Shown piece after piece: positions 23,309 through 34,046 of a stretch of 64,000 nucleotides of DNA. A model generated the notes under the pieces. That model saw only the letters and a list, made by a program, of their open reading frames with translations. It did not search any database and was not told the origin of the DNA. A program made the position numbers and the translations under genes. Numbering within the stretch: position 1 is the stretch's first letter; every line of letters begins with the position of its first letter. The DNA is from Hyaloscypha bicolor E (Eukaryota > Ascomycota > Leotiomycetes > Helotiales > Hyaloscyphaceae). Where the stretch lies: positions 372,001 to 436,000 of the forward strand of contig NW_020194557.1 of NCBI RefSeq assembly GCF_002865645.1, in the 5' to 3' direction.

Positions 23309-25164
23309 TTATGTTAAAGTGGTAGAGACCAAGCCTGGAGTGAACTTCGGGGCAGGTACGTATCTTGATCTACACGTGACGCAAAGTTATAGTGACAGAC
23401 AAAAGTAAGTATCGTGACGCCAGAAAATGGAAGGGGAACGACACCAATATATACGAGGAGGTGGTGACTGTCTTTGAGCGGCAGGGAACCATTATGAACT
23501 CTCAACCCGGCTCCCTTAGGAGGCACCAAAACCTGCCACCCGTCTTGGTGAACCACGACTTAGTCTGTCCTCGGGATGGGGCGACGCGCGAAGGCTCTTG
23601 CGCGCTCTACAAGCCCTGAACGCTTTATTGCAGGCGAGGCTAGTTGCCTCACAGAAACCCCCTTCAACCTCCTGTCGCAGTCGGCTCTCGAGTTATAATT
23701 GGCGAGAAAACTTGCAGTTTGCAGTGGACATGGGAGTGAACCGTCAGACAGGTTAGGGATGTTGACCATGTAAGCGAGGCCCTTGAGGATTTTGGGAGAG
23801 CAAGCAGGGTGTTTTGGAGGGCTGCGGCCTTGCGCTGCCCCCCCAGCACAATAGCTCTGGCGTGGCTCCCGATTTGGATCCAACCATTATTCGTTGTTCT
23901 GCCCTCGGAGGCCCGTGAAGCTAACACCCTGCTTTCTCATGGGCCAACTTGAACGGTACCACACAGAGCTTCCATTAGCCCTTCTCCTGTCAGAAAAGCG
24001 ACTGGCCGCACGTTGTGCATGCGTTCCTAGCCATCGGATCTGGCTGGCAGGAAAAGTTTCACCTTACCGGGGCGGTGGGTGCAGCAGTCAAGGTACCGGG
24101 GCTAATTCCAGGGATCAGGAATTGTAAGGGCGATAATATCACAAAGGGCCTCAGTGACACGGCCAAAATGTGCTCAGGTAGGTTATTCCTGTCATGTCCT
24201 GCTCCAAGCCGAGTCGGCGGGTTTCCCGAGATAGTTTGTCCTGGAACAATGAGCACGTCGTGGCCAGTACCCCACTACGACAGGCCCCAATTCCCCGCAG
24301 GGTTATGCAAGCGAGCCAACGCAGACGGCGGGAGACCATGCGCAGAAATTTGGACAGACCCCAGTGCAGTATGCCTTCGGCTGACGAGAGCTGGCCAACG
24401 CTGGCTGGCTGCCGTTGGCGATCCTGCTGGAATAGTCTGACGGAATAATGGCGTTTCGGTCGTCTGTGCTGTTGGCCTGCTGCGCCCTCTTGCGAGAGTG
24501 GCAGACGCCATCCGCGAGTGGGCGAAAAAGGGTTTCGTGCATTCTTAGCTCGGTCAGGGTTAAGACGCTTGCATGCCCCCCAGTGCACCCTGAAGCAGAA
24601 GACTACGCCGCCCTCTATTAGTTTGTCGGGGCGCAGGAGCCGGCAGCGAGTTGGACATTATCACTCTGCTGCATCATCTCCAATTGGAGAGCGGCCCTGA
24701 GCAGATGTCTTCACATCGCTTGGGAGCTCCGAACGACGTGGCCAGGGCAAGATTGATGTCTCCCGCCACTGCCAGCAACTGAGGCCTAGGAACCCGAGAC
24801 ACGCGCGGATTTCGTATCGAGCAGCAAGTATTGCCACTGAAGACCCTGAGTGCACGGTAACGCATGGGAGAGCCGTGGGCCCATCGTGATACCTTTTCCT
24901 CCACATACTCGTGGACGCCGTGTAGCCTTGTTTGTTCGACGGGATCTGCCTCTTTGTCCAGCATGCAATCCACGCACGAGTGATCAGCACAAGCCACTGT
25001 TTTATCTCAATATTTACAAACCACTATGATTATTGAGGGTCTCAAGGAGTCTATGGCCACTTTCCAAACTTATAAGCGATAGTTCTGTTGTATCCCCAGC
25101 TGTCTAACTGTAGAGTATTGATAAGGACTCTACTTATCTCGAGGCTCCGCGAGAAGACCAAACC

Positions 25165-25612
25165 ATGTCTCATCTGGCAATCATCAACACACCATCGGGA
25201 TATCCGGAGTGGTGGGATGCTGCGAAGCCACAGAAGTGGAAAAGGGAGCTGCAGGACATCCAGTGGCACCAGCCGGTGGCTGAAGGCCGTTCCGAGAGGC
25301 CTTTCCAAGCGCCCACTGCATCCTTGTTCCCACCCTGGTGAGAGGCGGCCTGCCCAACCCAGTGACCGCAGTCTCCAGATTCGATCAAAGTATTTGGATC
25401 CGAGCCAACGCCCGGGGACTGACATGGCTGCTGGCCTGCCGCACCGTGCAGGACGAACCCTGAGCCCTGGCCTGGATGGCAACTCGGTGACCAGGCCACC
25501 CATGATCATCCTCAAGGATTGGACCAGTGCAAATTCTAGACAGACCCCCTCACGGAATAAACCCATCTCAGAGGCCAATGTCTTTCGGGAAGACGAAGAA
25601 CTCCAAATATAG
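25165..25612 (+). pseudogene. interrupted hypothetical ORF
   Basis: An ATG frame of 58 codons (start MSHLAIINTPSGYPEWW, then AAKPQKWKRELQDIQWHQ) stops at 25341. The next frame, open to 25612, continues in similar style (IRSKYLDPSQRP ... NVFREDEELQI). Joining them by splicing would need a 34-nt intron, which is too short, or a 41-nt intron that creates a stop. A frameshifted small gene or a mobile-element remnant is more likely. No family recognised. Confidence 0.3.
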
Positions 25613-26279
25613 CGATGACCTAGAGTTCGCAATTAGTACTCAAGATCATTAGAAACTTGATGGTTCAACCTGGCCATTGGAGGCTTGGAGCCATCCCAAC
25701 CCTTTGCCATGCCATCTTCGCCTCCACTGAGACGAGTTCCACGAACGGGACAAGCGATGCACGATGGTGCGTGAAGGCAATGCTTCGACGTGCGGCGCTG
25801 CCGTGAATATAGACGAGGCTCTGAATTGTGATTTCGATGTGCACGACTGCGAGGTCTCGGTGTCTTACACACTGGCCAGCTACGCTCCCCCACCATCCAA
25901 GACGAAATTCCTGAGTTGTGGGCCGCGGTTCTGAGCTTGGAGTTGCTTGTAGTGCGCGATGAAGTCTCTTTGCCAAGCCGGCCAAGCCGGCCAAGCGGTC
26001 GAGTTTCTCGGTTTGTAGGAGTTTTGGATAGATGCCGGCATCGGGACCTCTCAACTCGACGGATCTGGCGAGTGCTGGGAGATTTATTTGCGTCGTTGGT
26101 CTGAACATTCCAGACGACATAGGGGACCAATACGATGAATTTTTTGAATTAGTGTCTAATAACTATGCAATTCTATGAATAGCCCAAAGTCAAAAGATAG
26201 ATTGATGACCTGGTTAATATCCATCTTGCCAGTGTCACTAGTCGAGTAGCCCAGAATTTCTCTCTGTTCGCTTATTTTC

Positions 26280-26420
26280 AACCCCCTGAGACAAGCGAAA
26301 TAGGGGGTGAGTTAAGCGACCCATCCCTCCATAGCCCGCACTTGCCCTCAGACAAGAGAATCACGAGAGAGAGAGGCAAATCAAATCACTAACTTGAGTT
26401 GAGTTAGTGGGATACCGTTC
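26280..26420. repeat. dispersed repeat copy (GAAATAGGGGGT element)
   Basis: Shares GCGAAATAGGGGGT, TTAAGCGA/TTAGCGA and TCACTAACTTG...TTAGTG blocks, in the same order, with 29950-30080. A weaker relative lies near 9300-9370. The right part is a small inverted repeat (CACTAAC...GTTAGTG). Confidence 0.55.
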
Positions 26421-26710
26421 AGTCCATTGCCTTTACAGCCTGATCCACTCCCTTCACAACTCTTATAATTCTCAGAACGATCTGATACATAAAACCAGAG
26501 GTGCGTCCACATAGACTCAAAGAAGGTGAGTGTCTGCCGAGAGCGTGACATATTTCTCACTTCCTTCGGTCGTTATTTGGTAATTTTTTGTTATTGTATG
26601 AATGGTTAGAGCAGGGCTAGTTATCGCAGTTGGGCCTCGGGATCTCCTCACCTGTCGCACATATTATCGTCAGTTCTTTAAGTTCTTGAATCAACGTGCT
26701 CTCCCTCCAC

Positions 26711-27077
26711 TTACTTCTCGCATTGCTTCATTGCATTATAGACTACCTCAAGATACGATCTCATAGCACTAGTATGCGCTCGAACTGCTTCTTGTTGATT
26801 GGAAGCATGGCGATATTGGACATATGAATGCTCTGAGTCTGTGAGGTATTGATTGATTCGATACGCAGCAAGCTCGCGTTGTTCGGCTTTAGTGGAGGTG
26901 GATGATTTAGGAGAAGGGGAGTCGCTGAGACGATGTGTCAGTCAGGGAGTGAGGTGACGGGATAGAAGTTTCTCCTCGAGGATAGAGCCAAGAAGAGCAA
27001 AGAGAGGGATATCTTGGGAGATGATACCTTATTACGGAGCCAGCCGCGGCACAAGTTGACGATGGATTATGAGGCAT
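26711..27077 (-). CDS. array protein 3 (small paralogue family)
   Basis: Exons 27077-27028 (50 nt) and 26924-26711; the 103-nt intron (GTATCA, CTGACTGAC branch, CTCAG) splits a Ser codon in phase 2; 87 residues. Exon 1 encodes MPHNPSSTCAAAGSVI. Exon 2 contains YRINQYLTDSEHSYVQYRH and AVRAHTSAMRSYLEVV, clearly homologous to array protein 2, with a Lys/Ser-rich linker in between. TATATA at 27247-27252 is about 170 nt upstream of the ATG. Likely soluble and cytosolic or nuclear; function unknown. Confidence 0.72.
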
Positions 27078-28692
27078 TGCAATTGAAGGGGTAATGTGTC
27101 GAGCTGATATGAATTTCTTGAGAAAGTAGGAATCTGACTGGACACTGAAGGCAAAGGGGGTTATGATTAGAAAAATAACAAAAAAAATTGTTAAAACTCA
27201 GAGTCAGTATTAGCGATACATCAATCTGGAGAGGGGACGGAGCCCTTATATACAATACTGACTGGTTTTGCGCTGGAAGAAAAATCAATGATCCTAAATC
27301 AGCGTCGGCCAGGAACCCAGCCCGCTCGGAATGTACCCGTACCGACAAGCCATCATGTATATTTCAACCAGCACATGGCACGGGCTGGTGGCCTCAGGGG
27401 TCGTCTCCAGATGGCGGAGACAGTCGGTTCTCGAATCATTACTGGCGAACAACTTCTCTGCAGATTACCGCGCATCCAAAATGGAAGAGTTCGCGGCTTG
27501 CTCAAATCCAGTAGATCTCGGAAGGAGCGAAAGTGTATATCAGCATTCAGCCTTACTGGGCAACCCCTGGCCTGGCGCGACTTGGCGCGGTTCGGAATGT
27601 TCTAACTGCGTTCAAAGTCGGCTAATACTTCTGAGCAAGAAACAAAGTTCAGCGCCTTCCGCGTTCAGTTGCCCTGTAGTCCCAGGGGCTTAGCGGGATC
27701 TGAACCTTCCGGAGAAAGTCCCATGGAGCTGACGACTCTGTGCGACGTTCGTCAGATCCTTCGCCTGGGATTGTTGCAAACAACACCCATCAAGCTTAAA
27801 TCGTTCCCCATTGAAATCCCCCCGTCCCGTGTACTTGCATCACCATCATCACCCTTCGTCCTGGGCTTCGGCTCAGGTTCCCCAGTGCCGTGAGACTGTG
27901 TTTTTGGCTAATGGCAGCCCCGTCTTTGGTTTCGCATTAAATTCCATTTGCTGGTGATAATCCACTGCAGAGGCTCAAAGTTTCAAACTGGGATTCAGCA
28001 TCATAAAACCCCGATATCCACCACCTAACGATTTTCTCGGGCCCTACAGGTGTATTCTACAAGGTGCCGTACTCCCGAAGTGTTGATAAGATATCCACAC
28101 GATAATATTTTAATTTTCGAGCCGTGATTGCTATCAGTGAAGACAGGGAACTAGCCAACGGTAGAGCGCACGCGCGAGAAGCCCAGGGTCAGGCTGATTC
28201 CGGCGCCGCCTGCGGGGCTCTCGCCCACAGGTGTGGTGCTGCGCAGGGACCTTGGGGGATGAAAGATGCAGCCTGCGGTTATTCCTGCCCGGATAGCAAG
28301 GCGGGATCGGCGTTCCTTTCCACACCGGTTCAGAACGATCCGGTTCCAGTGGGCTCAAACCACGGCCCCCAAATTAATGAGCAACATCTTTCGGATGGTC
28401 AACCCATCAGACCGCAGGCAAAAGCTGAACTTGGCACCTAAGGTCATGCAAACCGGACTGCTGAAACTTTCACGAGTAGTCAGCCATCACTACTAAACCG
28501 CCACCTCCCCCCCCTCATCTTCATGACAGCCCATTAAACACTTTCCTGTTTGCGCTTTCCGGACTGTTCAGAGTACATTCCAAAGAACAACTCTTGAGGT
28601 TTGGAATAGTTCTCTTGGCAAGGAGATTGCATTCGTTACAGGTATCGCTTGGGAATTATCCCGTCTCTATCCCTTCATCTTGCAAGAAATCA
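27078..28692. other. spacer between array gene 3 and lipase
   Basis: About 1.6 kb with no supported gene. It contains the promoter side of array gene 3 and the lipase 3' flank. Confidence 0.45.
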
Positions 28693-29736
28693 TTAACCAC
28701 ACTGACTTTTCCCTCCATCAAGAGGGTTCCCAATCGAAATTCCAGAATACGTCAAATGCGCCGCATTGATCCCAATCAGCCCGGGACCAACTCCTAGTCC
28801 AAGTTCCGAGTTATTGCAATCCTAATGTTCGTTCAGTTCTCAACCCCTTTCTCATTTGAAGTTCAACTTACCGGCGGCTCTTGACCAGAACACTGCACCG
28901 TCGTATTCGCACCCGCAGGATCATTCTCCCAAAACTCCGTCGAGTGATGTCGATATCCATCAGCAACCGTAATCGTTTGCGGCACACCATCATTCGCATG
29001 TGTTACCCTGAACATCTTTCCGAATGGCAGCACTTGATCAACCATATTTGCATATGCGGGGTTCCCAGTTCGTGGTTGACCGAAGGTGTATGTTGTAATG
29101 GTCATCCCAACGCCTACCAAGGAGGGTGAAGCGAGCGACGCGAGTGCTCCACCAAGGGAATGACCTGTGACTGTGAGTGTGTATCCTGAATGGGAGGCCA
29201 TTTGCGTTTTGATAGCAGCGATGATATCTGAGGAGGCTGAGTTCCATGCCGTCACGTAACCACCATGAACCTGAATCGGGATCAGCAACATCGACGGCAA
29301 ACTAGCGCGAAATCCCTACCTGACAACCATTACAGCCAGAGATACCAACAGATTCGTAGGGAATCAAAGTTTGATTCAGGTCGACGGTGAAGTCTTGAAG
29401 ATCTGACGTGCCTCGGAACGCAAGAATCAACTCTTTCGCAGCATCGTTTCTGAAGAGATATGCTTGGGTGTCTGTTGAAGCTATGTTGAAGAAGTTGGCA
29501 ACTGTTGCTCCGTTGGGTGGAGTTGGGCAGCTGCCTGCGTAAGATGCGGATGCGAACTTGGCGTAGCGGACGAAGCTTTGGAAGAGTTCTCCACTGACTT
29601 TTGCGTGCGGTTAGTATTGACCCGACTCTTAGCTCGAAAGTGAGTAAGACTTACTCTCAGGATTCGCGGCTAGAGAGACTTGTGCTAGAACAAAGAAAAC
29701 GCAGGTGGCAATAGTCAAGAATGGTGAGGAAATCAT
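28693..29736 (-). CDS. secreted class 3 lipase
   Basis: Extracellular triacylglycerol lipase or feruloyl-esterase-like enzyme (Lipase_3, alpha/beta hydrolase). Four exons: 29736-29655, 29597-29320, 29270-28872 and 28821-28693. Introns of 57, 49 and 50 nt, with TACTAAC, GCTGAT and ACTGAAC branch sites, all keep frame; 295 residues, the usual size. A signal peptide is clear (MISSPFLTIATCVFFVLAQ then VSLA). The nucleophile elbow is GHSLGG with Ser158, the acid is probably Asp214 in NDGVP, and the His is 228 or 229 in YRHHSTEFW. The end (INAAHLTYSGISIG...QCG) is typical of fungal members. It lies within the small-gene array but is unrelated to it. Confidence 0.93.
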
Positions 29737-29800
29737 TGCGAATTAAAGCCTGTGAAATTGATACTGAGGAACTGTGGTCATCTAGTGAGCCTTCGGGGAC

Positions 29801-29807
29801 TTTATAT
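29801..29807 (-). promoter_or_regulatory. TATA box of lipase gene
   Basis: GATATAAAG on the minus strand, about 65-70 nt upstream of the lipase ATG, in a normal position for a fungal core promoter. Confidence 0.5.
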
Positions 29808-29949
29808 CATCTGAACGCTTCCATCAAAGCTCGCATCGAATCTACCTCGGCTGGTCTATACCAATTAAGTATCCAATGCTTAAAGGAATTCCTCAACGTT
29901 TGGCGGACTGCATTGATTTTACTCGCTTTTCGTTTACGATCGCACAGCC

Positions 29950-30080
29950 GATGCGAAATAGGGGGTAGGCTTAGCGAGTGCGCGAGGCTAGACCCCGCAT
30001 TTGGGGTTCGGTAGTAAGGGGTCGGATGAAAATCCAGGGGCAGGGTCGCATCACTAACTTGTTGTGATTTAGTGTGGCAC
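29950..30080. repeat. dispersed repeat copy (GAAATAGGGGGT element)
   Basis: Second copy of the element at 26280-26420: GCGAAATAGGGGGTAGGCTTAGCGA, then a diverged centre, then TCACTAACTTG and GATTTAGTG. Confidence 0.55.
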
Positions 30081-30616
30081 GTCCCAAGTTTAGATTCGGA
30101 AAGAACCTTAAGCTTTGGACGACATGCGAAGAAAAATGTGCGACAAGATGACGTGATCGTGTTCAAGAATCCAGGTGACTCAGGTAATTTAGATAAGTTG
30201 AGAGGCCCACCTGGCCGGCATCGCGGAACTGCCTTTGTAAGAAACAAAACAAACAGCCTTAGAAGTTTCTAGGCTGCACTGTGCACAACTCACCACTTTG
30301 CAGTCATTTGATATTCCATTAAGAAATTGAAGAGCATCCCAGTGGACGACTCAAACGATAGCATAAACCCACTTGCAAAAATATCGAGCGTTTGGAGGGA
30401 AGAATTGTTTTAATTTGAGTGCACATTTTTCATAACTTCTTGTATACATTTCAGTAGATATCCTCAATTCAAGAGTCTCGGAGTTCCCTCCCAAATCCCA
30501 ATATCAATAAACATTCCGAAATGTCTTCGAAGTCCTCCGTTGTTTTGAGCATGTCTGAGAATGTTGAACAGCTCGCAGGTGAGGGTCGCTGCCCGAAGAG
30601 ATTCTTTCTATTCCTT
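30081..30616. other. intergenic, no gene seen
   Basis: Spacer between the lipase promoter and the 3' end of array gene 4. Only short motif-free frames. Confidence 0.45.
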
Positions 30617-30993
30617 CTAAAGTTCCAAAGCCTTATCGACACCTTTCAGGTATGAGAGTCTTTCGGTATATATACGAGAGCTCTCTTGGGGCGAGGTGTG
30701 GCGAGGTTCAACATGGGAGGTGGCTGGGTCTTGGAGGTAGGAGGCAATGGGGGGAGTAGAGAGTTTGTGCTGATCGACGGAGGTAGAGGTTGATGGTGAA
30801 GGATTCTGCGGTGTTTGCTGGTCGCGTTCGGTGCATTGGGACTCAGAGGTGGAGGTTCCGTAGGTATGGGGAATGCTGGATAGTTTGATTAGTGATGATA
30901 ACTGATGGACATGTAAGAGTAATGTAGTAGGATGGTATTGCACCTCTTGACTGAGCCATTCGTGGCGCAAGTGGAGGACGGGTAGGAAGACAT
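30617..30993 (-). CDS. array protein 4 (small paralogue family)
   Basis: Exons 30993-30944 (50 nt) and 30875-30617; the 68-nt intron (GTGCAA, ACTAAT branch, TCCAG) splits a Ser codon in phase 2; 102 residues. Exon 1 encodes MSSYPSSTCATNGSVK, the clearest form of the family N-terminus. A Ser/Thr/Pro-rich linker follows, then PPIASYLQDPATSHVEPRH and SSRIYTERLSYLKGVDKAL. A TTATAA box lies at 31151-31156. No signal peptide. The linker is about 15 residues longer than in proteins 2 and 3. Confidence 0.7.
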
Positions 30994-31341
30994 AATTGAA
31001 TAGGGTGGGTGGACGTGGTCCTAGGAGACAGATTTATTGGTCTGGCAGGGCACGTGACCAATCTAGGAAAGGCTAGAAGCACGATTGAGATACGCAAAAT
31101 ATGGTTCTCGTTGGAATGAAGAACGTTTTGAGAAGGGGATGGGAGAGTCATTATAAGCTGCTGGATCTCAGAAAGTGCGAAAGTTGGCTTTCAACATAAT
31201 TGACCGCGTTGCTCGTGTGATGACTGCTGGAGCCCCGGGAATTTGCCAGATGGTTGCTGGCAGCTGCCATTGCCTTACGAAATTGGGAGTGGGCGCTCTT
31301 CTCAACCCCAAACCAGCCTATAACAATATCAACGCAGAACT

Positions 31342-32185
31342 GACTGCTGTGCGCAAGACGATTTAAAAACGGTTTGGAGAATTGCGAACCATTGCCTTAC
31401 GAAATTGGGAGTGGGCGGTCTTCTCAACCTCAAACCAGCCAGACGGTGCGGAACGAAGAGACAGGGTGACCATGCATCCTCTGCAATCGCATGCGCTCGC
31501 CGGCCAGTCCCCATCGCGCAAGGCCCGCTGCTCCACGCCCGTAGCCCCAGGGGGTGGGAGATGGTGGAGTGGGTGTTGCTGTCTCGCGAATGCGGTAGCC
31601 AGCCACCGCGCCACAGCGAATCCAAAGCCGTCGTTAGTTCTCCCAGTAGCCATTCAGCTGGACTCAACTGCCCAGCCCAGGCAATCCTGGCTATAACCCT
31701 GCGAATCACTTGCACACTCGGCTGGGCGGTGCTCGCACATGCAGGCAAAACAAAGCTTGGCGAGCATTACCAGGCACTCTGGTCCTCCCCTGGTCGTCCG
31801 CGAGAGTGTCCACACCGCGGCTCCTCAAAACGAAGCCGGTCGGCACTTCGAGTCGGCACGTAGGCTCGCAGGGGAGGGGGAGGGAAGGGGGAGGGAACTG
31901 GGGTGCGCTGGGAAGCAAAGGTCTTCAGCGGGCCGACCAGCAAAATCGCCATCGTCTCGCCTCCGTTGCCTGCAGGCTTGCCAGCCTGCCTGGCCCAGTG
32001 TGTTCGAGTGCCTCGCGTGCACTAGCTACAGCATTGTTCCGGCGAATATGGGACAATAGCCAGCTATATCGAAGTATTTAACCATGCTGTGCGCAAGACG
32101 ATTTAAAAACGGTTTGGAGAATTGCGAATGATTGCCTTACGAAATTGGAAGTGGGCGGTTTTCTCAACCTCAAACTAGCCAATGA
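31342..32185. repeat. ~100-bp direct repeats flanking 640-bp insert
   Basis: The block GCGCAAGACGATTTAAAAAC, followed by GGTTTGGAGAATTGCGAA and CTTACGAAATTGGGAGTGGG, is present at 31342-31441 and again at about 32085-32185 with few changes. A partial copy starts at 31267 and another part at 32200-32250. The sequence between the two full copies is G+C-rich and unrelated to its flanks. Confidence 0.75.
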
Positions 32186-32855
32186 CAATATCAGCGCAGA
32201 ACTAACTGCTGTGCTCAAGACGATTTAAAAACGGTTTGGCGGATTGCGATCTGTCTGCTGTGCATACGGATACGTGGCCACCACAAAGGAGACTCGAGCC
32301 CACCGAGCGGCGGTCCTCTGAGTGGCGGGTGCATTTTGCTTGACCGCACCCCTCCACACTTTTCGTTCGTTTCCCCCAATTATTCGACGCAGCTCCTACG
32401 ACTGGCCATTCCTATCGCTCGCACGGCTACTCACATCCACTGACCTAGTGGCACAGTGATCAGCTGCTTTCAGAACTCCCTTCCATAGTGTAGTTAGCTG
32501 GAGACTCCTTTCTCTCTAATCCAGGCGTCCCCGCCGATGCTCCACTTTGGCGTCCGCACACTTGCAGGAACGCCAAAGTGATCGATTGAAAATAATTGTC
32601 CATTACTTAGGACCGATTGACTGTCTATCTGAAAATATCTCACGTCGAAGATTGGGAGTATTTTACGCAATCGCCCCGCGCTGGCTTCTAGAAATTACTT
32701 GAAGGATATTTGTATAGTCATGATATTCAAAGCGCTATTCTATGTCCTACCCGACATTGTTTCTGTTTGCGTCTGGCAGGCGTCTGTCTGTTATTTTCAA
32801 TTTGTTCTGATCTTTCTGAAGTTTGCAAGTATATTCGAGCATCTACAGAACCACT

Positions 32856-33048
32856 ATGCAGCCCTTGACCATTTGTTTCAATCTAATTGTTCTTCTAGCC
32901 ATCTCTGGTGCTTCGCAAGCAGTTTTGGAGGCGCGACAGCACAGATGTTAGAGATCAAATCGATGAAACTATGGGATTTGCTTCGCACAGTTGCCAACTG
33001 GCCATTCAGTCAAGTGATAAGAGGGCGTGCCCGAACGTTGCTTTTTGA
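32856..33048 (+). pseudogene. possible small secreted peptide, frame broken
   Basis: An ATG frame begins MQPLTICFNLIVLLAISG, a good signal-peptide shape, and stops at 32951 after 31 residues. The adjacent frame continues protein-like (VRDQIDETMGFASHSCQLA ... RACPNVAF) to a stop at 33048. A 38-nt GT-AG intron would join them in frame but is shorter than any other here and would remove the cleavage site. A frameshifted small secreted protein is the likeliest reading. Function unknown. Confidence 0.3.
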
Positions 33049-33667
33049 AAGCGCATCATGTTGCACGCAAGCCAAAGTTGGCCACAATCCTCAGAACGCG
33101 TCACGGGCGCATCATTATCTGTTGTCTGAGATCCAGTCAGAATGAGTTTCTAGTTACATCACAAGTACCCTGTTGCAGGTAGAACGAGCCTTTGATAACA
33201 GGGAATGCTTTCTATAAGAATTCTCATAACGTTGCTAATACATATCGATGAATATCCTCCGTCGAAGTTTCTGGCTTGCATTTGAAAAATCATGGAGCTT
33301 GTTCGAACATCTTCCGAGTTTCGAGTGGTTCTGATTTCTTTGGAGATACTCCGATGCCAGAGTGGTAAGTCATGGTAGAATGTGTTGCCGGTGTTGATCA
33401 TCGAGATCCCCTCCATTTGTAGTGTGATGCCGTGAAAGCGTCGTGGTGGGGGAAGGAAAATTTCGTGTTGTCGTTGAACATCTCCACGGAGATTGCTGGC
33501 TGCAGGTTGATGGGACGTTGTGTCACTCAAATGAGGTAGATTCGTGAATCTGTTGGTGGAGGTTGTCAGTTCCTACATGTCAAGTCTATATGGGCGTGCC
33601 CCTACCTTCGAACGGCGCAGTCGTTACCTCATCCACGTCACGTCTTAGTTTCCTTTCCCAGAGTCTA

Positions 33668-34046
33668 TTACTTGTTGCCGCTCAAGGCATTATCGAAGGC
33701 TTTTAGGAGGGCCATCTTCTCTGTGAGGATGCGTTTGCTCTCTTCAGATGAGACATGTTGACGTTGGATATGAGAGGCAGTGGGACCTTCGAGGTAGTTG
33801 GCAATGCGGGAAATGGACAGAGAATGTTGCTCGGCAGCAGAGAGTTTGGACAAGGCGATTTGGTTTGACAGGGAGGATTCGGCTTCGGGAGGCAAAGGTT
33901 CGTGGCTAGGGGTGCTGTGAGATTGTTAGTTCCAACGGTCTAGAGGGTTTTTGAATAATGGAAGTTGTGAGGAACGTGTGGTCTAGCGCATTAACATACC
34001 TCTTGGCTGAGCTATAAAAGGCACAATTTGAAGACGCCGAAGCCAT
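33668..34046 (-). CDS. array protein 5 (small paralogue family)
   Basis: Exons 34046-34000 (47 nt) and 33914-33668; the 85-nt intron (GTATGT, ACTAAC branch, CACAG) splits a Ser codon in phase 2; 97 residues. Exon 1 encodes MASASSNCAFYSSAK, one codon shorter than the other 50-nt exons. Exon 2 contains SISRIANYLEGPTASHIQRQH and the motif SSEESKRILTEKMALLKAFDNAL (shown in two parts across residues ~70-92). TATATA at 34213-34218 lies about 167 nt upstream. Closest to array protein 4. Function unknown. Confidence 0.7.

Larger units (their letters stand above)
23309..26710. other. spacer between array genes 2 and 3
   Basis: About 3.4 kb, partly G+C-rich (23.5-25.6 kb). It holds one protein-like interrupted frame at 25165-25612 and a 26.28-26.42 kb dispersed repeat copy, both listed separately. 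Other long frames here are overlapping chance readings in G+C-rich DNA. Confidence 0.4.
30994..33667. other. repeat-bearing spacer between array genes 4 and 5
   Basis: About 2.7 kb. It holds a direct repeat pair around a G+C-rich 640-bp segment and a possible broken secreted-peptide gene, listed separately. A minus-strand frame of about 124 codons at 33159-33530 follows a good branch/acceptor (AACTGAC...CCAACAG) but no start exon could be found. Confidence 0.4.

Noticed and set aside
24015..24440. Overlapping long frames on both strands at 23.5-24.6 kb and 31.4-32.0 kb
   Set aside because: Several frames are open at once on both strands, as expected by chance in G+C-rich DNA. No motif or splice pattern.
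25051..25632. Minus-strand 193-codon frame
   Set aside because: Non-ATG start, composition of a G+C-rich chance frame, and opposite to a more protein-like plus frame.
33159..33530. Possible terminal exon after a good branch/acceptor
   Set aside because: The splice signals look real, but no ATG-bearing donor exon in a matching phase was found, so it was not called as a gene.
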